Positions 1 through 7,695 of a DNA stretch of 34,898 bases are shown here, one piece after another (position 1 is the first letter of the stretch; the number at the start of each line of letters is the position of its first letter). The stretch comes from Pseudomonas sp. GM21. Its GTDB lineage: Bacteria > Pseudomonadota > Gammaproteobacteria > Pseudomonadales > Pseudomonadaceae. The DNA is taken from positions 1-34,898 of the forward strand of contig NZ_AKJS01000100.1 in NCBI RefSeq assembly GCF_000282215.1, read 5' to 3'. Made by a program: the position numbers and the translations under genes. Under the pieces are notes generated by a model, which did no database searches, was not told the DNA's origin, and saw nothing but the letters and a program-made list of their open reading frames with translations.

Positions 1-657
1 CAACCCGCCGCAGCGGCAGACGGCGAAGCGCGCGAGGGTGGCAAGGTGGTCAACGAAGCCATCGCCCAGATCGAACGCCTGGCCAGCGAAGTGGTGCGCT
101 CCACCGAAGCCATGAGTGTGCTGCAACAGGAAAGCGACAAGATCGGCAGCGTCATGGACGTGATCAAAGCCGTCGCCGAACAGACTAATCTGCTGGCGCT
201 CAACGCCGCGATTGAAGCCGCCCGAGCCGGTGAAGCCGGTCGTGGGTTCGCCGTGGTGGCTGATGAAGTTCGGGGCCTGGCCCAGCGCACGCAGAAATCC
301 ACCGAAGAGATCGAAGGCCTGGTGGCCGCTCTGCAGAGCGGCACGCAACAAGTGTCGGCGGTCATGAACAACAGCCGCACCCTCACCGACAGCAGCGTTG
401 CGCTGACCCGCAAGGCCGGTGTGTCACTGGAAAACATCACCCGCACCGTGTCCAACATCCAGTCGATGAACCAGCAAATCGCCGCCGCTGCCGAACAGCA
501 AAGCGCCGTGGCCGAAGAGATCAGCCGTAGCATCATCAATGTACGTGACGTGTCGGAACAGACTGCCGCTGCCAGCGACGAAACCGCCGCGTCGAGCGTT
601 GAACTGGCGCGGTTGGGGAATCAGTTGCAGATGATGGTCAGCCATTTCCGCGTTTGA
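1..657 (+). CDS. Methyl-accepting chemotaxis protein, C-terminal part (5' end outside window)
   Basis: The reading frame is open from base 1 to the TGA at 655-657, so only the last ~218 residues are present. They form the cytoplasmic signalling domain of a chemoreceptor. The near-invariant hairpin tip is visible ([19 protein letters not shown], followed by [12 protein letters not shown]), flanked by long heptad-rich helices typical of the four-helix bundle that contacts CheA and CheW. The sensor and transmembrane part lies upstream of the window, so the ligand cannot be inferred. An internal GTG at 46 could be mistaken for a start, but the conserved frame continues upstream without a stop. 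No C-terminal CheR/CheB tethering pentapeptide is seen; the protein ends SHFRV. Confidence 0.96.
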   Translation, partial: QPAAAADGEAREGGKVVNEAIAQIERLASEVVRSTEAMSVLQQESDKIGSVMDVIKAVAEQTNLLALNAAIEAARAGEAGRGFAVVADEVRGLAQRTQKSTEEIEGLVAALQSGTQQVSAVMNNSRTLTDSSVALTRKAGVSLENITRTVSNIQSMNQQIAAAAEQQSAVAEEISRSIINVRDVSEQTAAASDETAASSVELARLGNQLQMMVSHFRV

Positions 658-667
658 CATTCACTTT

Positions 668-780
668 TGATCGTTCCCACGCTCCGCGTGGGAATGCCGC
701 AACGGACGCTCTGCGTCCGCTCCTAAATGTGACGCAGAGCGTCACGGGCTGCATGCCCACGCAGAGCGTGGGCACGATCA
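668..780. repeat. Four-hairpin palindromic repeat, copy A
   Basis: A 113-base element bounded by the inverted ends TGATCGT and ACGATCA. Inside are four short perfect or near-perfect hairpins: CCCACGCTCCGCGTGGG, GGACGCTCTGCGTCC, TGACGCAGAGCGTCA and CCCACGCAGAGCGTGGG. All share an ACGC-(3 nt)-GCGT core. A second copy lies at 19658-19768 in the opposite orientation, so this is a dispersed repeat and not a one-off terminator. It begins 10 bases after the chemoreceptor stop codon and may still act as a transcript 3' end. Confidence 0.85.
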
Positions 781-792
781 ATCAACCCATTA

Positions 793-826
793 CCCTGTGG
801 GAGCGAGCCTGCTCGCGAATGCGTCA
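793..826. repeat. Single REP element
   Basis: One copy of the Pseudomonas REP palindrome (core GTGGGAGCGAGCCTGCTCGC followed by GAA). It lies just downstream of the stop of the leftward DUF1329 gene. Unlike the other REP copies in this window it has no inverted partner nearby. Confidence 0.85.
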
Positions 827-832
827 GGTGAG

Positions 833-2206
833 TCACCGCGTCCCGCGCTGACGCAACGCCGACGGCATGAAATACGCGTCTTCCGGCACCGCTTGGGCGA
901 AGTCCACGGTGGCCGGTTCTTCGTTATCCAGGTTCTGCACGTAGTAACGACGCGCCTGCAAGTCATGGAAAACGTCCAGCGCACTCCAGGTGGTGGGCAG
1001 GTCGTAGAAGTTTTTCAGGTAGGCCATCGACACCCGCCACAACTCCCCTCGCCCGTCATATTGATCCACCAGTGCGGCACCCCAACTGTCCTCGTCCAGA
1101 AACAGCACGCGCTTGGAATAGATATGCCGCGAGCCCGGCTTGAGCGTGCCTTCGACTACCCAGACCCGGTGCAGCTCATAGCGGGTGTATTGCGGGTTGA
1201 GGTGACCCGGTGTGAGCAACTGCGCGTACTTCACCTCAGGGCTGCCGACCTTGTAATTGTTGTAGGGAATGTAGACTTCCTGCTTGCCCTTGAGCTTCCA
1301 GTCGTAACGATCCGGCGAGCCGTTGAACAAGTCGGTATCGTCCGCCGTGCGCAGGCCGTCGGATGAGGCGATCGGCGTGTCATATGCAAGGTTCGGCGCG
1401 CGGCGCACACGGCGTTGGCCGGCATCGTAGATCCAGGCCTGACGCGGGTCCTTGAGCTGGTCCAGGGTCTCGTGAACCAACGCCGCACCGCCGGCCAGCC
1501 GAGCAGGGCTCTTCACGAACGCCAGGTAGTAAAACAGGGTGTTTTTCAGGTCGGCAAACTGCCCGCCCGGGCGGTAATAGGTGAAGAGCCCTTCCTGTTG
1601 CGAGGTCACGAGCGCGAAGCTGCCATTGCGCTGCACCGGCGCTTCGGAAGCACGTCGAACTACATAGGTGCCGCGATAACGGGTGATGTGGTTCCACAGC
1701 GCCTCGATGCCATCCTTGGGCACGGGGAACGGCACGCCGCCATAGGCATCGGCAAAACCGGTCCCGCCGTCGAGCAGCTTGGCCGACGTCGCATTCTTGA
1801 AGGTGTTGTCATACAGCCACTGCGGCGCCGAGCCCGACCGGCGAGAAGGATAGACCGGCATCTGGAAGGTGTCAGGGTAGCTGTTGAACAGGGCGATCTG
1901 ACCCGGGCTGAGGTGGGCCTTGTACTGTTCCAGGTTGGCCTTGGTGATGGTGAACTGCGGCTTGTCCGCCGTATACGGGTCCGGGTGATGCTGACCCGGC
2001 TTGTAGCCTGCCGGTGCCTGGGTGATACCACCGGCCCAGGCCGGGATGGTTCCGGCGGCGTTGCCGGCACGCTCGGCGCCCAGCGGTGTCAGCGTGGTTT
2101 TCAATTGCTCGGCTTGCTGGGGCGTGATGGCGGCCAGCGTGCTGCCGGCGGCCAGGCTCAGGAACAGCGCCAGCGTGGTTTGGGTCAGGCGTGAAGTGTG
2201 AAACAT
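833..2206 (-). CDS. DUF1329 domain-containing secreted/envelope protein
   Basis: A 457-residue protein of the DUF1329 family. The function is not established; family members are exported and usually encoded beside a DUF1302 protein, as here. The N terminus is a classical signal peptide (MFHTSRL, hydrophobic stretch, then AGSTLAA before ITPQQ). There is no lipobox cysteine, so a soluble periplasmic or peripheral outer-membrane protein is likely. The frame could be extended 13 codons to 2245. The ATG at 2206 is preferred because it puts the signal peptide at the N terminus and has a GGAG eight bases upstream. The gene follows the DUF1302 gene on the same strand after a 159-base gap holding a REPIN, so co-transcription is plausible but may be modulated there. 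The family call is confident; the role is not. Confidence 0.9.
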   Translation of the reverse strand: MFHTSRLTQTTLALFLSLAAGSTLAAITPQQAEQLKTTLTPLGAERAGNAAGTIPAWAGGITQAPAGYKPGQHHPDPYTADKPQFTITKANLEQYKAHLSPGQIALFNSYPDTFQMPVYPSRRSGSAPQWLYDNTFKNATSAKLLDGGTGFADAYGGVPFPVPKDGIEALWNHITRYRGTYVVRRASEAPVQRNGSFALVTSQQEGLFTYYRPGGQFADLKNTLFYYLAFVKSPARLAGGAALVHETLDQLKDPRQAWIYDAGQRRVRRAPNLAYDTPIASSDGLRTADDTDLFNGSPDRYDWKLKGKQEVYIPYNNYKVGSPEVKYAQLLTPGHLNPQYTRYELHRVWVVEGTLKPGSRHIYSKRVLFLDEDSWGAALVDQYDGRGELWRVSMAYLKNFYDLPTTWSALDVFHDLQARRYYVQNLDNEEPATVDFAQAVPEDAYFMPSALRQRGTR

Positions 2207-2253
2207 GATCGTTCTCCGAAAAAATTCAGCAGGCCTGCAAAACACAGCAGATA

Positions 2254-2349
2254 CCCTGTGGGAGCGAGCCTGCTCGCGAAAGCGGTGTGTCAGGCGACAT
2301 CTTTATTGGCTGTGCGGCCGTCTTCGCGAGCAGGCTCGCTCCCACAGGG
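2254..2349. repeat. REPIN: inverted pair of REP elements
   Basis: Two REP palindromes face each other (2254-2282 and about 2323-2349), separated by about 40 bases, able to fold into one long hairpin. It lies between the DUF1302 and DUF1329 genes, both transcribed leftward. REPINs are non-autonomous elements thought to be mobilised by RAYT transposases; no RAYT gene is in the window. Confidence 0.88.
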
Positions 2350-2365
2350 GGGTTGTGTGTAGCAA

Positions 2366-4321
2366 TCAAAGGAAGTACTTGAGGTTGAAGCCGACGTTGT
2401 CGCGATCACGCAGGCCGTTGTCCTGCCCACCACCGTAGAATTCGGTGTATTGCAGCTCGGCCTCCAGCTTGTTCTGGTAGTTGGCCTTGATCCCCAGGGT
2501 GTAGGCCTTGCGGCCCTCGATGGTGTTGCCCGCCTGATAACTGTTGCCCTTGAAATCGTCCTTGTAGACGACGTAGGGCGAGACGTTGACCCCGGCATAC
2601 ACGTCGTTCCAGGTGCCATTGACCATTGCGGTGTAGCTGTAGGAATCGCGGTTGACCTGGTCGCTGCGGCGGCCACCGGACACATAGGAAAAGTTGCCGG
2701 TGCCCGCGTAGTAACGGTTACTGCCGTCATACGCGGTGTACTGCAAGTTACTGCCGCGCAGGTGCTCGGATGCCAGCTCGAACACGCCGAACATCGAGTC
2801 GAAAGACAGGCTCGGACCAAAGTTGTAAATGGTGCCCAGGGAAGTGTTGAACGCTTCCACCCGCTCAGCGTTGTTGATCTGGCCATCGAGCGTGACTTGC
2901 TGCCCGCCAATGTTGATGCTCTGGCCACCTGCCAATGCGGCAGCGCCGTTGGCCAGGTCGCCGATCAGGTCGTTGGTGGCGGCGACCCCGATGGGCAGGT
3001 TCGGCCGATAGGCCACTTCACCAAACACCGACGCCTGGCCCAGGGTGGTGTTGAAACTGAAGCCGTACATGCGGATGTCTTCCGCGTAGCGACGATGAGC
3101 CTGAATATTGCCCATCACATCCACGGTCGCCAGGCCGTTGGCCAGTTGCCCCGCCTGACTGCCGGCGACTCCGGTCAACAGGTTGGTCAGGGCATTCATG
3201 TCGATGCCCTGGTAACCCCCCAGATCGGCGGAGACAGTCGGTTCCTTGGCGTGGTAGTTGACCAGGTATAACCCGAACTCGGTGCTGTTGAGTTCTTCTG
3301 CGACGTAGCGAAAGGCAAAACCGAACTGACCGTCATTGCGCGCGTTGTAATCCTTGCCGACGGTCGCCACCTTGACGATATTGCCGAAGGTCGGGGTCAC
3401 CCCGTTGGCATAAAGGCCGGTGCTGCTCAGGGCCTGGTTGAGCGAGGGGTTGTTGCCCAGCGCGCTGTACAGGTCGATCACGTTACCGAAGCCAGGCACC
3501 GGGGTGTCCAGCGCGGTATTGGTAAAGTTGTTGTAGCCGGTGTTGCCGCCGTCGGCGAACAGGTCCGTCTGCGAGTAGAACGTACCGACCGGGTCGATGC
3601 GGGTTTCCTTCCAGTTCGTCTGGTAGAAGCTTTCCATGGTCAGGGTGTCGGTCAGGCCGATGTTGAAGCTGAGCGCTTCCACCGGCACCAGCACTTCCTT
3701 GACTTCGGCCCCGGGCAAACGGTACTTGGCCGCGTCCACCGGGTTGGTGGTGTTGATCCCGCCCCGGTAGAAAACCCCCTCGCCCCAGTTGAACACCTGG
3801 CGCCCGAGACGCGCCGTGACCGGCATCTGTACCACGTCCCAGTTGCCATAGACGTAGGCGTCGAGCATCTCCACCCGGCTACCGGCGATATCGCGGGTCT
3901 GGTCAGTGAAGTGGTCATCCTGCGGGTAACTCTGGCTCGGTTGCGACGGGTTGTTGTTGCGGTAGTAGTCGTTGCGTTTGTCCATCAATTGGGTGTCATA
4001 GAACGCGGTGCCGCGCATGAACATTCCGTAGTTCTGATAGTTGGCCTCAAGCTCCGAGGTGATCTTGTACACCTCGGAAACCAGCCCGGTGTCGAAGTTG
4101 CGATTGCCGTCGTTGGTATTGATGTCGTCGTTGTTCTTGTCCCGGCCCTGGACTCGCCACAAGCGGCCATAGGACAAGGTACTGTCGAAAGAACCGGTGA
4201 CCTGATTGTCCAGCACGCTGAACTCCTTTGCCTGCACGCCGTCGATCGCGCACAGTTGCAGCAGCCCTGCCAGGCCGACGCCGGGGAGCGCCGCGCCAGA
4301 CAGGCGAAATCGAGTGTTCAT
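2366..4321 (-). CDS. DUF1302 family outer-membrane protein
   Basis: A 651-residue protein of the DUF1302 family. It has a signal peptide ending VQA before KEFSV. The rest is an alternating polar/aromatic beta-rich sequence with many Tyr, Asn and Gly residues, typical of an outer-membrane barrel. The C terminus (GFNLKYFL) is hydrophobic, as expected for barrel insertion. DUF1302 proteins are commonly paired with a DUF1329 protein in Pseudomonas and are suspected to help move or bind hydrophobic substrates, but no reaction is known. The ATG at 4321 has a GAGG upstream at good spacing. The gene starts 70 bases after the phospholipase-like gene ends, on the same strand, suggesting co-transcription. 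Membership is confident; substrate is unknown. Confidence 0.9.
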   Translation of the reverse strand: MNTRFRLSGAALPGVGLAGLLQLCAIDGVQAKEFSVLDNQVTGSFDSTLSYGRLWRVQGRDKNNDDINTNDGNRNFDTGLVSEVYKITSELEANYQNYGMFMRGTAFYDTQLMDKRNDYYRNNNPSQPSQSYPQDDHFTDQTRDIAGSRVEMLDAYVYGNWDVVQMPVTARLGRQVFNWGEGVFYRGGINTTNPVDAAKYRLPGAEVKEVLVPVEALSFNIGLTDTLTMESFYQTNWKETRIDPVGTFYSQTDLFADGGNTGYNNFTNTALDTPVPGFGNVIDLYSALGNNPSLNQALSSTGLYANGVTPTFGNIVKVATVGKDYNARNDGQFGFAFRYVAEELNSTEFGLYLVNYHAKEPTVSADLGGYQGIDMNALTNLLTGVAGSQAGQLANGLATVDVMGNIQAHRRYAEDIRMYGFSFNTTLGQASVFGEVAYRPNLPIGVAATNDLIGDLANGAAALAGGQSINIGGQQVTLDGQINNAERVEAFNTSLGTIYNFGPSLSFDSMFGVFELASEHLRGSNLQYTAYDGSNRYYAGTGNFSYVSGGRRSDQVNRDSYSYTAMVNGTWNDVYAGVNVSPYVVYKDDFKGNSYQAGNTIEGRKAYTLGIKANYQNKLEAELQYTEFYGGGQDNGLRDRDNVGFNLKYFL

Positions 4322-4391
4322 GATCTATTCCTCTTCCCTGGTTTTATTGTTTTTATGATGTCTGTGTCAGCGGGCCATGTTGCCGCGATGG

Positions 4392-5678
4392 CTATGGCGC
4401 CAATCCCGTACTGACATAAATCCGGCTGTGCGCGCCGAAATGCCCCAGCAGTCTGAACAGCTGTCGGTTAAGTGCCGGATGGTCGAAGTCTTCGCGCTGC
4501 ACCTGGTTACCGGCGCTGAAATCGCTGGTGGCCGGTGCCGTGTCCAGCCACTGCCCGATGGCTTCATCGAACGCGGCGGATGCGTCGGCGGACTCGGCAC
4601 TCACCACCTCGCGCAGGTAGTCCACTGAGTACGGCGGGTAGCGAACGTCTTGTACAAGATCGGCGTAAGCCTTGAGCATCGGGTGTGGCTGGCCTTCGCG
4701 CAGCAGGCGACGAAGCCAGGTCGACTGATATTTCTCCACTTCCATGTGCCGGGTGGCGACCCGTTCGATGGCCGCCTGCTTATCGGCGTCGAAGCCGGCC
4801 AACGCCTTGCTTTCCAGTAGCAGCAGGCTCGCCAGTTCGACACCGGGCAGTGGCTTGGCGTGATAAGGCTGGGTCAGATCCTGAACGTGGTGAAGGCCCC
4901 AACCGAGAAAACGATAACCCCAGTAAGGATGGCCAGTGGCAAACGCCAATCTAGCCAAACCCCTGTACTGGTAGGCACGCCAGTCCGGCCAGCTGCGCTG
5001 AAGAAATCCGGCGGCGGCATACACCACCGCACTTTCATGGAAGAACCCCATATGGAACGGCGCCTGGGAGCTGTACTGAAACTGTGCATCGCCAAAAGAC
5101 TGCGGGCCGAAACCGTACAACGCGCCGACCAAGCCTGGGTTGTCGCTGAACAGGTTGATGTCGTGGCCGTAATCCGGCTCATCGGCAGCGCTGGCCAACA
5201 CGGCCAGGGGCGCTACTTTTTCGCCGTCCGCCACGCGGATGAAACGCTGGCGATTCCACGGTGAGAGCGTCTGCTCGACCATGACCTGCTCGGCTTTAAG
5301 GTGTTCACGCTCGGCCAAATCCTTGCCGGGCAACGGCTGGATAACCATCGCCAGATGAATCTGTGGATTGATGCGCATCGCGGTGAGGAAGTCGTGCCGC
5401 AAGTTGTCCCCAGGCACGGTTGGCAGCCGCAGGTTATCGGGGCGCGGCGGGTACTGGGCGAAGTGCTCGCGGGCGAACTGTTCCTGTTCTTCCAGCAACG
5501 CGCTCACGGCTTCGTATTGTTGCGCGAGAAACTGCTCCAGCGGCTCGACTTCAACCTGAGGAGCATTGTGCAAGGCCGACAGATCCTGCAACGCCAGGTA
5601 GCTGCCCACCGTATGGTTGGACCAGCCCCACGCCATCGGAGTCGTTCCACAAAGCAGCAGGAGGAATGTCAGCTTCAT
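4392..5678 (-). CDS. Secreted zinc-dependent phospholipase C / P1-nuclease-like protein
   Basis: A 428-residue exported protein. After a short signal peptide ending TTPMA, the mature chain would begin WGWSNH, with W17 at +1 and H22 at +6. This is the arrangement of P1/S1 nucleases, in which the N-terminal Trp amino group and His6 bind zinc. Further on, H263-x3-D267-x5-H273 (GLHHVQDLTQPYH) has the same spacing as His118-Asp122-His128 of Bacillus cereus phospholipase C. H311-x3-E315 (RHMEVE) matches its His142/Glu146 pair. D169 and H172 (PDYGHD) may supply the remaining ligands. So the trinuclear-zinc phosphoesterase site appears essentially complete. Whether it cleaves phospholipid or nucleic acid cannot be told from sequence; the lipid-related neighbours favour phospholipid. 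It has only a weak ribosome-binding site (AAGAA upstream). It follows the kinase gene after a 238-base gap with a REPIN. Confidence 0.78.
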   Translation of the reverse strand: MKLTFLLLLCGTTPMAWGWSNHTVGSYLALQDLSALHNAPQVEVEPLEQFLAQQYEAVSALLEEQEQFAREHFAQYPPRPDNLRLPTVPGDNLRHDFLTAMRINPQIHLAMVIQPLPGKDLAEREHLKAEQVMVEQTLSPWNRQRFIRVADGEKVAPLAVLASAADEPDYGHDINLFSDNPGLVGALYGFGPQSFGDAQFQYSSQAPFHMGFFHESAVVYAAAGFLQRSWPDWRAYQYRGLARLAFATGHPYWGYRFLGWGLHHVQDLTQPYHAKPLPGVELASLLLLESKALAGFDADKQAAIERVATRHMEVEKYQSTWLRRLLREGQPHPMLKAYADLVQDVRYPPYSVDYLREVVSAESADASAAFDEAIGQWLDTAPATSDFSAGNQVQREDFDHPALNRQLFRLLGHFGAHSRIYVSTGLAP

Positions 5679-5809
5679 TGTTTTTGGTTCTTATTGGACG
5701 TGCTGTGGGGTTGAGCCTAACAACCGACCCTGCCCCTGACACTGTCCAATCTCACCAGAAAAGCTCTCCGATAGCGCCACACCCAAGGTGCAAAAAAACC
5801 GCGGGACAT

Positions 5810-5898
5810 TGTGGGAGCGAGCCTGCTCGCGAATGCGGTGGGTCAGTAAAATCAATGGTGACTGACACTCCGCTTTCGCGAGCAGGCTCGCTCCCACA
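5810..5898. repeat. REPIN: inverted pair of REP elements
   Basis: Two facing REP palindromes in the 238-base gap between the kinase and the phospholipase-like gene. Inside the REP arms, GGTGGGTCA and TGACACTCC extend the pairing imperfectly. The rest of the gap (about 5679-5809) shows nothing I can name. Confidence 0.88.
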
Positions 5899-5916
5899 GA
5901 GGGCTGCGGTGTATTC

Positions 5917-7485
5917 CTAAGCGGGGTAACCGGTGATTTTGCGGATGCTTTGGTACAACGGCTTGAGCTGCCGGTACATGCGCAGGTAGACCTCTTTGTA
6001 CAGTCGCTCATAGATCTGCTGCGCCTCGGGTTGCGGCATGAACACCGCACCTACCCGTGTCATGGCCGCCATCGCGGTGGGAAAATCCGCGTGCAGACCC
6101 AGCCCCACCGCGCAGCAAATGGCCGCGCCCAGACCGGACGCTTCGTAGACATGCGGGCGCTCGGCCGGCAGGCCAAAAATGTTCGCCGTGAGCTGCATCG
6201 CCGCATCGCTCTGGGAGCCGCCACCGGCGACACGCAAACGCTTGACGGAGACCTTCGAACGTTTCTCGATGTTCTCCATGCCCTGGCGCAAGGCATACGC
6301 CAGGCCTTCGAGGATTGCCCGGTAGATATGCGCGCGGGTATGCACATCGCCGAAGCCGATCATTGCGCCCTTGGCTTCCACACCCGGTTCGCGGATGCCG
6401 GGCGTCCAGTAGGGTTGCAGCATCAGCCCCATGGACCCCGGTGGCACGGCGTCGACCAGTGCATCGAAGAGTTGTTCGGGTTCAATGCCCTGCGCTTTGG
6501 CCTGCTGCATTTCCCGCAGGCCGAACTCGTTCTTGAACCAGCTGACCATCCAGTAGCCGCGATAAATCATCACCTCGCAGTTGTAATGATCCGGCAGCGC
6601 AGACGGGTAAGGTGGAATCAACGGGACGATTTCCAGGTAGCGCGACCGGGTACTGGTGATCGTTGCCGTGGTGCCGTAGGACAGGCACACCGTGTCAGCG
6701 TCGACGACACCGGAACCCACGACTTCGCACGCCTTGTCGGCACCCGCGGCGATCAGGGGCAGTCCTTCGGGAATGCCGGTGTGGCGGCTGGCCTCGGCGC
6801 TGATGTAGCCCAGGGTTTCACCGGGCTTATGCAGGCTCGGCAATTGCTCGGGACGCACCGCCAGCGCCTGCCATTTCCAGTCGCTGGGCGCGGCCCATTT
6901 CAGACGTTTGAAATCGAACGGCAGGTAGCCGACGCAACAGCCCACGGAATCGACAAAGCGCCCGCACAGGCGATGAGTGAGAAACCCCGAGAGCAGCAAA
7001 AACTTGTCGGTCGCCGCCCATACTTCGGGTTGGTGGCGGGCGATCCAGTTGGCCTCGGCCTGGGCGCGAAAATAATCCACGGTGGCTTGCGCGCCGACCA
7101 GTTTGAACAGCCAGCCCCACGGCCCCTTGATCCCGCCTTCGACTTCAGTCTGTCGTTGATCGAGCCAGAGGATTGCCGGGCGCAGCGGCTTGCCCTGGGC
7201 ATCGACATTGATCAAGGTGCCGCGCTGAGTGGTCAGGGATACGCCGGCAATCTGCGAACGATCGATACCGGTTTGCTGCCACACCTGCTGGCAGGCTTCG
7301 CCCAGTTTCGCCCAGTAATACTCCGGGTCCTGCTCGGCCCAGCCGGGTCGTGTCGAGTAATAGGCCTGCAACTCGACCTTGCCTTTGCCCAGCAGATTGC
7401 CCTGCAGGTCGAAGAGCAGCGCACGCACGCTCTGGGTACCATTGTCGATGGCCAACAGGTAACGCTTGTTCGGGTGGTTATCCAT
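5917..7485 (-). CDS. FGGY-family carbohydrate kinase
   Basis: A 522-residue kinase of the FGGY family (glycerol, xylulose and related kinases), which transfers ATP phosphate to a polyol or sugar hydroxyl. Visible landmarks are the N-terminal phosphate-binding loop ([10 protein letters not shown], residues 12-21), the candidate catalytic Asp250 in [12 protein letters not shown], the SYGTTATI strand-turn, and the C-terminal nucleotide site ([14 protein letters not shown], then [16 protein letters not shown]). The substrate is not predictable from these motifs. The frame extends to an upstream ATG at 7506, but the ATG at 7485 has a GAGAG upstream and starts close to the first beta strand. It belongs to the leftward cluster with GlpD-like and ADPS-like genes; P. 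aeruginosa has a comparable neighbourhood around PA3024-PA3027. A glycerol or alkylglycerol substrate is an inference only. Confidence 0.9.
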   Translation of the reverse strand: MDNHPNKRYLLAIDNGTQSVRALLFDLQGNLLGKGKVELQAYYSTRPGWAEQDPEYYWAKLGEACQQVWQQTGIDRSQIAGVSLTTQRGTLINVDAQGKPLRPAILWLDQRQTEVEGGIKGPWGWLFKLVGAQATVDYFRAQAEANWIARHQPEVWAATDKFLLLSGFLTHRLCGRFVDSVGCCVGYLPFDFKRLKWAAPSDWKWQALAVRPEQLPSLHKPGETLGYISAEASRHTGIPEGLPLIAAGADKACEVVGSGVVDADTVCLSYGTTATITSTRSRYLEIVPLIPPYPSALPDHYNCEVMIYRGYWMVSWFKNEFGLREMQQAKAQGIEPEQLFDALVDAVPPGSMGLMLQPYWTPGIREPGVEAKGAMIGFGDVHTRAHIYRAILEGLAYALRQGMENIEKRSKVSVKRLRVAGGGSQSDAAMQLTANIFGLPAERPHVYEASGLGAAICCAVGLGLHADFPTAMAAMTRVGAVFMPQPEAQQIYERLYKEVYLRMYRQLKPLYQSIRKITGYPA

Positions 7486-7545
7486 GGAGCTCTCTTCAAT
7501 GGGCATGGGTCGCGCACATTCCTGAATTCTTATAATCCGTAGCCC

Positions 7546-7691
7546 GTAGCAGCTGTCGAGCGGAGCGAGGCTGCGTCCGAGAACAACGTTCTCGTCATCT
7601 CTACCCCGGAGGTTTTTCTGAATCTGCGGGGTGGTGGTTTTGCGATGGCTTCGCCGCCGAACGCTGCCTCGCTGCGCTCGACAGCTGCTAC
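7546..7691. repeat. Palindromic element with 30-nt inverted ends
   Basis: The ends (7546-7575 and 7662-7691) are near-perfect inverted repeats beginning GTAGCAGCTGTCGAGC. The interior can form at least two more hairpins: CGAGAAC-aac-GTTCTCG at 7578-7594 and CCCCG/CGGGG at about 7604-7631. It is unrelated in sequence to the REP and four-hairpin families and fills most of the gap between the GlpD-like gene and the kinase. It is probably another dispersed Pseudomonas repeat, though only one copy is in the window. Confidence 0.75.
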
Positions 7692-7695
7692 AGGG

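Noticed and set aside
2254..2349. REP pairs considered as ordinary intrinsic terminators or a CRISPR array
   Set aside because: No T run follows the stems, and the same sequence recurs at scattered intergenic sites in inverted pairs rather than as regularly spaced direct repeats.
5950..7542. 530-codon plus-strand open frame opposite the FGGY kinase
   Set aside because: The minus-strand kinase has clear catalytic motifs over its full length; the opposite frame has no recognisable domain and is a codon-bias shadow.
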